From: Pyrus communis
Lineage: Eukaryota; Streptophyta; Magnoliopsida; Rosales; Rosaceae
Direction of reading: 5' to 3'
Length of the DNA: 64,000 nt
Assembly: GCF_963583255.1 (NCBI RefSeq)
Contig: NC_084819.1
Coordinates: forward strand, 3,045,501-3,109,500
A program made the position numbers and the translations under genes. Under the pieces are notes generated by a model. That model did not search any database, was not told the DNA's origin, and saw only the letters and a list, made by a program, of their open reading frames with translations. How positions within the stretch are numbered: position 1 is the first letter of the stretch; each line of letters opens with the position of its first letter. Positions 51,633 to 62,202 of the stretch are shown in pieces.

Positions 51633-51909
51633 GTCTAGTGATAATATAAAATAACATTATTAGATAGTGGCAAAAAATTAAGTAACTGGAGCATGAATGC
51701 ATAATAACACTAAAAACGGAAGGAAGCATGTTAATAAGTCCTACCAAAAAATGTCATAGGCAGATAATCCAAAAAATGTCGAAATTTTTCACACACACAC
51801 AAGAATAAGGATTTCGTGCCCCACAGTATAATATATGTGTCCAATCTAGAAAACCCAGAAAACCCCAAGCAGCTTGCCTATTCTTTTCGCACACCTTTGA
51901 ATGGAATAA

Positions 51910-52160
51910 GCTGCGCACGCTGCCTTTGGTTTTCTCTTGCATTACAAGCGCGCGCGCACACACACACACACACAAGCTGCGCACGCTGCCCTTGGTTTTC
52001 TATTGCATTGCAAGCACACACACACACACACAAGTTGTGCACGCTGCCCTTGGTTTTCTTTTGCATTGCAAGCGCGCGCGCGCACACACACACACAAGCT
52101 GCGCACGCTGCCTTTGGTTTTCTCTTGCATTGTAAGCACGCGCGCGCGTGTACACACACA
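51910..52160. repeat. Four-copy minisatellite with embedded (CA)n, in the Harbinger element
   Basis: Units begin GCTGCGCACGCTGCC at 51910, 51976, 52034 (GTTGTGCACG) and 52098, each followed by TTGGTTTTCTYTTGCATT, then a run of GC and AC dinucleotides. Unit length varies (66, 58, 64) with the dinucleotide run. The long frames on both strands here are products of the repeat. Confidence 0.93.
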
Positions 52161-52301
52161 AACACACAGAGACACAGACACAAAGAAAGAGAGAGAGAGA
52201 CACACACAGAGAGCACACGCACACACATACACACTATAAGGTAATTACTTTACAAACTGGAATAAATGCCAATCAACAATTCAACAACCCTAGTTTGAAA
52301 T

Positions 52302-52345
52302 TTTTCACACACACACACACACACTCACAGATAGAGAGAGAGAGA

Positions 52346-52400
<55 letters not shown>
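52302..52400. repeat. (AC)n microsatellite
   Basis: Two AC runs (about 52302-52325 and 52346-52400) flank a short GAGAGA stretch. The second has about 27 units. Confidence 0.9.
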
Positions 52401-52405
<5 letters not shown>

Positions 52406-54354
52406 GTTAAAATTGTAAGTTCAACACCAACAACAAACCCTAAATTCGACCCTAATAGTAAACCTTAAAATTCAAAAATTCTAATTAAAACACAAAATTA
52501 CATAATCAATTGCATAATTAGAGAGAAAATGATAACTAGATTCAATCAATTGAAAGAAAATTGCAAGAAAAATAGGAGGAGGGGGAAGAATATAGGGAGG
52601 GGTGGAATCCTAGAAGAAGAATTTTGAAAAGACGAATTGTGATTCAAACGAAGAAGAAGAAGTTGAGAAGACGAACCTGGGATGAGAGGAAGAGAGAGCA
52701 CCTGGAGAGCACCTGGAGAGCGCCTGGAGAGGAAGAGAGGGTGCGGAAGACTGGTTTCTCCAACCAAAGCCCGACTAAGTTATGTCGTGCATTTGCACAA
52801 TATTAGTAAGCGGGTAAGCATCGGGTAAAAAGGGTGGGCCCGGATTATTTAATCCGGTGCCTATTTAATCCAAACAGTCACCAAACACGGTACACCGTAT
52901 TATTAGTCGGTGCCTTATACGGTGTGCCAAACAGGGCCTTAAGGTGTGTTACTTGATAATTATATAAATCGACGATCCGACCGTTGGATCGTCACCAAAC
53001 TTTGATACATTATAACACGTAATATTTGAGAATATTAGAAATTTACAGATCGGGAATCCGACGTACGGATCTTACCAATTAGAACATGTAAGTTATATGT
53101 TCTATTGATGTCTTATAATTTGATAATTGTTCTAGGCGACAATCGTTCGTGACGCCTTGCTATTTGTGCTAGGGAGTTGTAGCACGGACTCCAAGTGAGT
53201 GGGCTTTTCGATTTTCTATATATACGTATATATGTTTCCCATTTTTCCCAAAAATGGTTTTAAGTGGAATTTCGTTTAAAATGTCATGTCATGTCATGGT
53301 TGCTTTACATTTTAGCCTATGCATTAGTATAGCTTTGCATAATGTTGCATGATGCTGTGGAGCCTAAGTAAGCTACAGGTGAATACATTATGATGTTAGT
53401 GGTTGTGATGTATATGGATATGTCTGGATGCATTTGGTACTCATTATCTTGCACCCTGGTGTTAGTGCTCCGCCCGAGGTCAGGGCCTAGCCTTCACGTG
53501 ATCATTCACCTCCCGCACCACACGCTCACCTTGGATCCAAGGCAGGTGTCAGCCTATCATACAGACCACATGAGGTGGTTCCGACTCGTAGGTGACTTGC
53601 GATACGTCGCACAACCTTCACTTAATCGTAGCACTTGAGCGTACTTATTTACACCCAACCTGTCGTACATACTTCATTAGGTGGTTCTGACTCATGTGTA
53701 GGTTTAGAGCCATACATGTCATGTTAGGTGACTCTGGCTGACATATCATTTAACATTGATTTATTTCACCTGGCTTACTTATTTCATTGATGAGATACTT
53801 GACATGGCATATACTTGGTTTTCACTACCCTCGAGTATGATTTCTATATACGTATGTATTATTATTTTCTGGGAAATTATACAGGTTTTACGGTGAAGGG
53901 TTATAATGTTTTCAAAAATGTTTTTATTAAAAACTTTATTTTTAGGCCCACTCACCCTTGTTTTTTAGCCCCTCCAGGTTTAGCTGCTAAAAGTTCGTAT
54001 CGACGAGGATTCTTGGTGAATCTCAGTATAGGTGGTTACCTCTAAGGGTATAATCCTTACCCACATTACTATACTTTACTTATGCTCTAACGTTGCGTAT
54101 GAAATGGGCTTGTTCCCGCTCGCAGTGCACTCTAGTCCTTAGGCACTTTTAGGGCTAAATTTATTCATATTTTCCACGTCAATATACTTTATGACTTCGT
54201 CACCTTCCAAGTGTTGGCTAGCACAGCTCGATTCGGAGTCCTAGTGGACATTCCGGGTCAGGGTGTGTCACACTCCAATTCTTGGGTCAAAATTGAGTTT
54301 TGGACAAATTTTGGCCATGATTTGAGTTTGGGTTAGTGGGATGGCTACTCCTGG

Positions 54355-54897
54355 GTGTGGACATGCCTAGCAGATGAGCATTGCACAGCGCAACATGTGC
54401 AAAGCGCTGATAGCGTAGGGGTCCCATGCACATGGGTCTGTCAACCAAATGAAGTTAACAGCTTATTATGGTTTCGATTAGGCAAGTTGTCCATTTACTC
54501 GCTACTCAACAGAAAATGGTCTTGTTATCCTGCTGAAGCAGAATATAAGACTATGGCTAGTACTTGTTGTGAGGTAATTTGGTTACGTTTTCTACTAGAG
54601 AATTGGTACATTCCTTTAACTGGACCATCTTTTTTACTTTGTGATGGTCAAGTGACATTACATGTAGTGGTCAATCCTTTTTTCCATGAGCGAAATCATC
54701 ATATTGAAATAAATTGTCATTTTATACGTGATATGATTGTTGATAGCACGTTAGCTACTAGACACGTTGGTACGACACAACAGCTAATAGACTTGTTTAT
54801 GAAGCCGCTCGAAAAGGAGAAGTTTTCAATCATGTTACGCATGTTGGGAGTTCTTGACATTCACTCTCCAACTTGGGGTACTATTAGACAAATATAG
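54355..54897 (+). pseudogene. Ty1/copia polyprotein relic, RNase H end
   Basis: From about 54520 the frame reads SCYPAEAEYKTMASTCCEVI and WLRFLLENW, then LLCDGQVTLHVVVNPFFHER, HIEINCHFIRD and QLIDLFMKPLEKEKF, ending DIHSPTWG. This is the C-terminal RNase H of copia Pol; the upstream residues do not match and are probably unrelated sequence fused by the open frame. The catalytic-region motifs S-A-E-A-E-Y and CD are seen in altered form. After the stop, AATTGTACTCCTGG and TTGTATAAGGAATGTAATTG look like a decayed 3' LTR up to about 55020. Confidence 0.85.
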
Positions 54898-55529
54898 CAA
54901 ATTAGTTAGAATTAGATTATAATTATAATTGTAATTGTACTCCTGGCAAGAATTCTTGTTGTATAAGGAATGTAATTGTATATATTGTATTCCATATAAA
55001 TGAAAATATTATTCAAGCCAAACATATTTTTCCATAGTATTCCTAGCACCCCTATATCTTAGTGTCACGTGTGGATTCTAGATGTATCTCGAAATTGAGG
55101 TGTGACAAGTTTGATGTTCACCTTCTATATGTTTTCCATTCCGGAAAGTTTCTTCATTAGATTCCAAATTATCATAAAAAAAACTGTTCTTCTCAACTGA
55201 GCATCTGCAAGGTAGGACAATGTACAGAAACTGACAGTAGCATTTTTGAATTAACAAGAACTTCTAGTTTGAAGAGGGATTACTCCGGACTATCCCTCCC
55301 ATATTCAATTATTCATAGAGAAAAAGACATGAACAGATGGCAGAACACAGCCAAATATGCAGTAATGGAAGTCCATTCAATTTGTTCCTCACTGTCGGAA
55401 AATTTTGCAGTAAACCAGCAGAGGGCATTGAAGAAATTACAAATTCTCCCAATAACGAAACAGGTGAACTTATATGGTGTGCTGTAAAAACACAAAAATA
55501 AATCAAATTAGTTTTTGGATGGTCTTCGA

Positions 55530-55810
55530 GCTGCGTTGGCCAGGGATTTCCATTGCCTAGCTAGAGGTCGAGGGTGATACTAAAATCCTTCTTGATGCGA
55601 TCAATGAGACTATCTCCCACCCTGGCATCTCTTGACGCTGGTGTACAATATTTAAAAAATAGCTTGCAGATATCTGCTGGATACCTATTTTCACCAATTT
55701 TCATCACTTTTATCGTGAAACACATTTTGGCAAATGCTCTTGCTAGCGTTGGTCAATCTTCGTTGTTTTTGGTGACTAAATTTCCCCGTGAGGCGCATTC
55801 CACTTGACTT
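55530..55810 (+). pseudogene. LINE RNase H (RVT_3) relic
   Basis: Frames give VEGDTKILLDAINETI around 55568-55615 and, in another frame, FSPIFITFIVKHILANALAS near 55690-55748, which match the 'E-x-D-S-x-x-x-x-x-x-I' and 'R-E-x-N-x-x-A-H-x-L-A' blocks of the RNase H domain of plant LINEs. Frameshifted, dead. Confidence 0.55.
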
Positions 55811-55864
55811 TGAGATTTTTGTAGTTTAGCTTGACCTAGAGGATTATCTTTATAAGTGTTTATT

Positions 55865-57586
55865 GGGAAATTTTATTTGAACATATATATTCTCTTTCTA
55901 CATCCAATTTACCCTCCACACCCGTATTATTTTTAATTAAAGAATTAATATCTCTTTAAATCCAAACTTAATACCTAAACTACCCTCACAAATTCAATTC
56001 AAAATGTAAATTTATCTTTACACCCATTTAGAAAACAAAATTTCAAATTGAATAGTTTGGTGAAGTTTCTACTAGTTTAAGCGAATGAAAGCTTTCTAGA
56101 GTTCAATTTGTGTAGACAAGTCAAATAATTTGGTGAATTTTCTATTTGTTTATGAATCATGTGAGACCACCCCAAATTACGATAACAAAAAGTGGGCTAA
56201 ACATTCTAATCTAACAACAATCCTCACCACTTTTTGCCCTAATGAACCAATTTTCAGTAGCTGCGTCATTCTTTTTTTTTCTTCTTCTTTTTTTAAGCAA
56301 TGGCATGAGTTTGTATGAGATCCAAAAAAACGGTAGCAGATTACAAAGTCTGGGATAAATCCTGCAACACTAATAGCTACAATCAGTTAACAATATGCTC
56401 ATTTGCTTTCGTGAGTGTTACTGTTATGATCACATAGAGCTGCACAATCGTCATCTTTTCTCTTATTACTACTTTTTCCTCAATTTTTACTCTATCAAAT
56501 CATAAGCAATTAGACTCTTAAAGGCAATGACCACACACAAAGCATAGCAAACCCAAAAACCCATCCTCTCAACTTTCAGCGTTGATGGTCGTGAATTGAA
56601 ACCTAAAAACTCATCTTTTCAACTCTTAAAAAAAATTGAAATCAAACAATTTTTTTTTATTTTTTTATTTTGCATAGATCAATTAAACCTTGGTTTGAGA
56701 ATTTAAAACTTCAAAATCACTATCCATCAATAAAAAGCTTGTTTTTAGCTCTTAGATATTGAGTGTGGGTTTGTTGATAACTTTTATTTTTATTGTTAAT
56801 TTCATCTTGCACTTGATGGTAATTATGCAATAGAATTAAAAAGACAACTCTCATTTAAATTTGGGGAAACTTGATATAAGTCCAATTTTTTGAGCCAATA
56901 GTAGGAATAGTCCAGTTTATTAAAATAAGTCCAATTTGTTATATTTAATTATTTAATTATCAATAGTTATATGTTCAATGATAAGATTTATTATAAAAAT
57001 CAAATTTCTTCCCAATTATCTCTTTGCCTATTTCTTTTTATTTATCTTTTGGTTATTTCTCGTTTTTCCTCCTACTTTGAACCCCATTTATAGATTTTAC
57101 TTTTAATTTTTATAATCAACCTATATCACAGGTTAATTATATTTATCTACCTATATGACAAATTCTTTTTTTATAATCAACCTATCACAGATTAATGTGC
57201 CTTACTTGTAGGTATGTTATGTTTTTTTATACATTTTAATTAGGTTTCATATCTCACGTATAGGTATTATATACATTCATATATTTGTTACTTGAGTTAG
57301 GGTAGAATGTTTTGTAGATAAATTTATGCTAGTATATTAGTATTTTTGTTGTAAGATATTAAATATATTCTTTTGGAGTTGGAAAATGCATAATATTAGA
57401 AGATTTTAATTGATTTTTAATATTTTTAGAAAATATAAAATGAGTATAAAAGAAATAAAAACATATAATTTGATAACTGGACTCACTCCTAAAAACACTC
57501 TACATTTTTGGATCTGGATCTAAAAGCCCCTTTAAATTTTAAGTTGGGTGTAGAAAGAGGTTACATGGGTTTAAATAAATTTTCCC
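55865..57586. mobile_element. 1.7-kb non-autonomous TIR element
   Basis: The left end GGGAAATTTTATTTGAACAT, then TCTCTTTCTACATCCAATTT, pairs with the reversed right end GGGAAAATTTATTTAAACCC and CCTCTTTCTACACCCAACTT. Flanking TTATT is duplicated (55860-55864 and 57587-57591). The interior is AT-rich with no coding sequence that I recognise. Confidence 0.7.
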
Positions 57587-58128
57587 TTATTTCTTTCTTG
57601 TAAAAAAAGGAGATTTTATTTAAACATCACTTTTATTATTACAACCAATATTACTATACTAAACTACCTTGAGGGAGGGGACGGTTGCAAACCCGAGTAG
57701 GAGAGAAAGTACTTATTCATCAAGGCAATTCTAAATTTTTTAGGTCGAGCATGGTACACCACCAACATCACCAATATTATCCCAACTTAACCACATATGC
57801 AAGGTGTTGGGTTTTGTTGCAAAAGGTCTCTGTGACACTAGATGTGGAAACTCCCAATATATTAATTGTATATTATTTTTCATATGTCCAAGTAAGGGTA
57901 AAACGTACGATAGACATTCCGCCTCCCCTCGACCCTCGCAAAGGGGGAAGTTTTGTTAGCTTGGCCTTTTCATATGACCGATGTGAAAACCTATCCTCCA
58001 ACAAAACCACCACTTGCGAGTTCACACGCTATTAACTTCAAACAAAATTAAACCAAAACAAAACAATTGAACCAAACCAATAACCAAAACAAACAACCGA
58101 GAAAAAAACTAGAGCTAGTCTCCATATC
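57587..58128. other. 3' flank of the proximal CLE-like gene
   Basis: No gene. It contains a short repeat (CAAACCCGAGTAGGAGAGAA with TTCATCAAGGCAATTC and CACCACTTGCGAGTTCACAC further on) that recurs at about 60445-60535. Confidence 0.5.
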
Positions 58129-58584
58129 TTAACTATCCCATAAGCGTCTTGAGTGAGGTTTCCGGTGAATATTGGCTTCCGTGGCCGAAGAAAGTGACGG
58201 CGATTCCTCAGGAGACCCTTCATGATTTGGACCAGAAGGCACAAGCCTCATAAGATCATAATTTGCACCTGAAGATGGTGGTGGCAGAGTATATACCTTC
58301 GAAGGTGGTTCTTCAGGAGACTCTTCATGGTTTGGACCAGAAGGCACAAGCCTCATAAGATCATAATTCGCAGGATCATCCAACACTTCTGCAGGCGGCG
58401 GTTGGACGACGCCATGTTTAGAATTTGGACCCCTAAGAACCTGCCTCTTGATCCAATACCTCAAGAGCCGATGTGGCTCAGCAAATTTGGTGGACTGTTT
58501 GTTTGGGGATCCTTGATCACCAATACAAGAGGAAAATAGAAAGAGAAGGCAAGTAACAAACAAGTGAGTCTTAGAAAACTCCAT
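58129..58584 (-). CDS. Secreted CLE-like precursor, proximal paralog with degenerate front motif
   Basis: An intronless gene of 151 aa. I start at MEFSKTHLFV (58584), because the matching ATG begins the paralog and a signal peptide follows directly (about 1-22, LFVTCLLFLFSSC); the in-frame upstream extension has no such conservation. The mature part has IKRQVLRGPNSKHG (residues 45-58), a CLE-like dodecapeptide in which Pro4 and Pro9 of the CLE consensus are lost. Then come two units with RLVPSGPNHEES (78-89) and RLVPSGPNHEGS (113-124), each preceded by ANYDLM. They keep the first eight CLE positions but not the PLHN end. The C-terminus HRKPHSRRL is shared with the paralog. A TATA-like CCTATAAGAAAG lies about 55 bases upstream. 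It may still be secreted, but an active CLE peptide from it is doubtful. Confidence 0.8.
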   Translation of the reverse strand: MEFSKTHLFVTCLLFLFSSCIGDQGSPNKQSTKFAEPHRLLRYWIKRQVLRGPNSKHGVVQPPPAEVLDDPANYDLMRLVPSGPNHEESPEEPPSKVYTLPPPSSGANYDLMRLVPSGPNHEGSPEESPSLSSATEANIHRKPHSRRLWDS

Positions 58585-58628
58585 ATTTGATTGTTTGATT
58601 GACAGTATGTTTTGAACCGGAAAATACG

Positions 58629-58642
58629 CTTTCTTATAGGAT
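58629..58642 (-). promoter_or_regulatory. Putative TATA box of the proximal CLE-like gene
   Basis: CCTATAAGAAAG on the minus strand, 45-58 bases before the chosen ATG. The same place in the paralog (62964-62974) reads CCATAAGAAGG, so the TATA core is changed there. Confidence 0.4.
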
Positions 58643-58876
58643 TTCTTGGACGAATTCTGACAGAATATCACAGTAAAATCTTGTGTAATATTGGGCACGT
58701 TAATCTAAATTACCGTTTTAAGAATAATTGGTCGAGATTTTCTACCACAAATACATTAAATTTTTTTTTTCAATTATATTACAAGGAAAACATACCATTT
58801 TAATTGTTAATTCAATAGTAATTTGGCTGTAATTCAGTGTTTATTCAAAAGGATTAAGTTGTGATATTTTATATTA

Positions 58877-59499
58877 AGAGTGCTACTAGACCCACCCCAA
58901 TGTCTTATTTTCCCACCCACATGATAATCCCACCCACCATAGAAAATTAAAAAAGTAAAATGTTATTTCCCTACCCACCATTATTCCCAAAATAACCATA
59001 ATTTTTTTTTTAAATAACTCTAATATATCTTTAAATAAAATTATAAATAAATAAAAATAGAAAAAAAAAATGAAAGAAAATGCAAGACCTAATACCTAGA
59101 CATTCATCATCTCCTTCACACATAACACCGCCATGCAGACCCCGGATCCCCAAACCACTCTTCTTCCTCCTTTTTTGTCAAAACCACATATCTCACACCC
59201 AATTCTCTTTTTTCTCCATTGAAGTTTCTCGCCTTCATCTAGCACACGCCCATTTCTTCCTCCAACCTTTCTGTCGATTTTAACCCAAATCTTTCCCAAC
59301 CTCTTTCCACCAAAGATATCACACCCCACCCAACATTATTTATTTATTATTTTAAATTATTTTTTGTTTTTTCAAAATTTTAGTACTGAATTAAATAAGG
59401 GTTTCAGAGTCTTCTTTTAAAATGATAAATATGTTATTAACATTTTCATTAAATGGTGGGTGGGGAAATAAGACACCGGGGTGGGAATATCACCACTCT
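58877..59499. mobile_element. hAT-like non-autonomous element between the two CLE-like genes
   Basis: The left end AGAGTGCTACTAGACCCACC continues CCAATGTCTTATTTTCCCAC. The right end reversed reads AGAGTGGTGATATTCCCACC and CCGGTGTCTTATTTCCCCAC. It is flanked by TATATTA on both sides (58870-58876 and 59500-59506), extendable to 8 bp if the first A is counted. 623 bp, no gene. Confidence 0.8.
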
Positions 59500-59559
59500 T
59501 ATATTAATACGATAGTGAAACTTAGGTGACCATAAATTGAAATAATTTAATGACAAATT

Positions 59560-59720
59560 ACAGACCGTATTTCACATGGCATATCCTGGGTTCGATTCCT
59601 GGCACTGGTGGATCGCACGACGTTGGTCAAGTGAGGCTGAAATGCCTATGTGAGTCTTCCTGACCCCCAAAAGAGTGGACTGTCGTGACGAAGCCACCAA
59701 CTCGTCCCCTTTTAATAAGA
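59560..59720 (+). mobile_element. Truncated tRNA-derived SINE
   Basis: A Pol III B box GGTTCGATTCC (near 59590) is followed by GGTGGATCGCACGACGTTGG and a tail; no good A box is seen upstream. Confidence 0.4.
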
Positions 59721-60750
59721 TGGATAACAGGTCTCAAACCCTCAAATGCAACAAGCCACACGCTTTAATATATCATTTTCAGTCTCATTATACCAGCATA
59801 TAAAGATACACATTTGTCCATGAAGACGTAATTGTTCTTCCCTATATAGAAACTCGAGGTCTTGAATTCATATTCGTTTTCTAAGTCCAACTTTAGCATT
59901 AGAAATTTTCATACGATTAGAGTTTTGATCCTTGAATTAAAAATTCTTGAATATTAATTTTTAAGCTCATCATAATATGGAGCAATTTGAGTAAATTAGC
60001 GACGAAAACCCAATTGAACCAAGGCACATGACCAATGCTCCAAATCACTTTCAATATATAATAATAAAATCAAAGGTTATAATATGTGAATCTCATCCTC
60101 TAGGGATTTAATCTCCAATGAGATCAAATTGCTAGTTGTTTTATGAGACTAAATACAAGTTTTGTTCCTAAATGAAAAACATTTTCCTGCAGAGAAGAAA
60201 AGTATAAAGAATTGAAATCTCTCAATTTTTTCCCCAAAGCTCGAATACGAGTTATGAGGCAATTTGACACAATATGTAGTCACATAACTTGATAGCACAA
60301 AATTTTGGTTTGAATGGTAAAATATCGCAAAACAAAATTTAGGCCAAGCTTATTAATATTGCTAAAAACTCATAAAAAACGATATAAGTGTTGCATCAGT
60401 AAATACATTTTGCTTCGTGTGTGTGTGTGTGTGTATTAAGACAGGGGAGGGTTTAAACCCGAGTTGAAGAACAAATCTTTATTTATTAAGGCAATCCACC
60501 ACTTGCGAGTTCATTTGCTATTAACTCTAAAAAAAAATTAAAAACATTTCAATTATGCAAAAAGACTAAAGTGAATATATTACTTGGAAACTGATCATAG
60601 CTTTCCTCTCTCTACACCCACCATAAACCCTAAACTAAACTCATAAATGAACGCTATCACCAATGCCACAAAAATTTGGTTTTCTTCGTCACGTAAACCC
60701 TAGACCAGGAAAACAAGACGTACGGCAATCGCCACTGTTTACGTCCAAAG

Positions 60751-60786
<36 letters not shown>

Positions 60787-61130
60787 AAAATTTCATTTTA
60801 ATTCTTAATAAATAAAAAAAAGAGTTTTAGACTATAACCTTGTGTAAGATTAAAATTAAATTTTAGTCCCTGATACATTTAATCAACTCATTTATTAATT
60901 ATATTTTGAATTTTAATTTTAGTTCCTGATACATTTAATCATCTCATTTATTAATTATATTTTGATGTTTTATTTCTTTGTTTTTTCCTATTTTTAATGC
61001 ATTAATTACAATTGATTTTTATTTTCATTTCATTCATCATAATATATTTTGATATCTACATTTAGGTAAACTAATATTTTATTTATTTATATAATATAGG
61101 AATATACAATTTGTATAATCTTCATTTAGG
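59721..61130. other. Intergenic DNA between the CLE-like genes
   Basis: No gene. Contains a (GT)n run at 60417-60434, the short repeat noted at 57670-58030 (60445-60535), and the (AT)n at 60749-60782. Confidence 0.5.
60749..60782. repeat. (AT)n microsatellite
   Basis: About 16 AT units. Confidence 0.85.
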
Positions 61131-61340
61131 TACATTAAATCATTAATTTGATATCTTTCGGTATATCCATTGATACAAATATATAGGTACATTAATTTAA
61201 TATAATACATTTCGGTACATACATTTTGATACATTAATTCAATATAATACACTTTGGTACATACATTTCGGTATTGACACTTAAGTACATTAATTCAATA
61301 TAATACATTTAGGTTCATTATAATATATGTAAGTACAAAC
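61130..61340. repeat. Degenerate minisatellite
   Basis: Repeated words TACATTAATTCAATATAATA and CATTTCGGTACATACATTT recur with a spacing of about 55-65 bases, at least three times. Confidence 0.75.
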
Positions 61341-61524
61341 ATTTTGTTATAGTCATTTCTATACACTTATGTATTTACATATTTACATGTCACTAATTTC
61401 TTTTAATAGTTTCTCATTTAGGTTCATTTATAATTGAAAGAACTAATATGTGCATATTAATAAAATTAAGATTTTAATGTGGAGACATTAAATAAAAATG
61501 CACATTAAATAACAAAAATAGAAT

Positions 61525-61632
61525 GCAAGTGACCTTTTAACACAATGGTGGAAAGGAGTTGAGTCCTTGCATGACAGCATAAGTTCGAATCCCGTCGGTG
61601 ACTAATCTAACTCTAACAAAATCTATCGTTTG

Positions 61633-61640
<8 letters not shown>
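61525..61640 (+). mobile_element. tRNA-derived SINE (Au-like)
   Basis: A perfect Pol III A box TGGTGGAAAGG (61546-61556) and B box GTTCGAATC (61583-61591) lie 27 bases apart, with GAGTTGAGTCCTTGCATGAC between and CCCGTCGGTGACTAATC after. The tail runs into the (TA)n at 61638. Confidence 0.7.

Positions 61641-61673
<33 letters not shown>
61638..61673. repeat. (TA)n microsatellite
   Basis: About 18 TA units directly after the SINE; possibly grown from its tail. Confidence 0.85.
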
Positions 61674-61678
<5 letters not shown>

Positions 61679-62202
61679 TTAATAAAAGTAGACCTTAAGG
61701 GATTAAATTGAATATAATCTAGGTTTAAAAATAAAACAAAAAAACAAAAATTCTAATCTTAAAAAGGGAGGCAGTGATCTCGGGAAACCCAAATGCTGAA
61801 GATAACGTTATAAACGTACTTGAACCCTAAACCCTAAACCCATATCGGTGAAAAAGTTTCTTTGAACTGTGACATATATCATCTGTATGGAGTTTGCTCG
61901 CGTCGATATAGCTATGTTTCTGGTTTTGTCTGGCATCGTCCCAATGGATTGGACATTTACTGAACTTTTCTACTGTCAGTGATTGCCACATATAAAATGC
62001 CTTGCATGCAATATAGTATGTATATAGATAATCTCATAAGCTGAAAGAAAAAAGTAGAGAGATTTGATCACTGATCAGATAACTGAACCAAACTAATATC
62101 CAAAACAAACAACTGAGAAAACGAAAAATAGACTGTAGTTATTGATTATAACAAAATAAAGAAAGTGCCAAAACTAATGGAGCTATAGCTAGCATCCATG
62201 GC

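Larger units (their letters stand above)
48466..52938 (-). mobile_element. PIF/Harbinger DNA transposon, 4.5 kb, decayed
   Basis: Terminal repeats GGCCTCGTTTGGCA (left) and GGCCCTGTTTGGCA (right, reversed) are flanked by the TTA target duplication (48463-48465 and 52939-52941) typical of PIF/Harbinger. It holds the two usual genes, a Myb/SANT-like ORF1 and a DDE transposase, both on the minus strand and both with stops. It sits inside an LTR, so it is the younger of the two. Confidence 0.93.
47420..54270. mobile_element. LTR-like unit (solo LTR), split by a PIF/Harbinger insertion
   Basis: The unit begins TGTAACAACCTGTC and ends GGTCAGGGTGTGTCA, the TG...CA ends of an LTR. The flanking CACT (47416-47419 and 54271-54274) is duplicated, a 4-bp match where 5 is usual. 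Without the insertion at 48466-52938 it is about 2.4 kb. It carries a TATA box at 47751. No gag-pol lies within it, and I saw no second LTR, so a solo LTR is the simplest reading; a non-coding LARD part is the alternative. Confidence 0.6.

Noticed and set aside
51816..52468. Long open frames on both strands rich in His-Thr or Cys-Val
   Set aside because: They are translations of (CA)n and minisatellite units with no stop by chance; similar frames are open on both strands.
61546..61591. Pol III A and B boxes suggesting a tRNA gene
   Set aside because: The sequence does not fold to a cloverleaf with a proper anticodon arm that I can draw, and it has a SINE-type body and tail.
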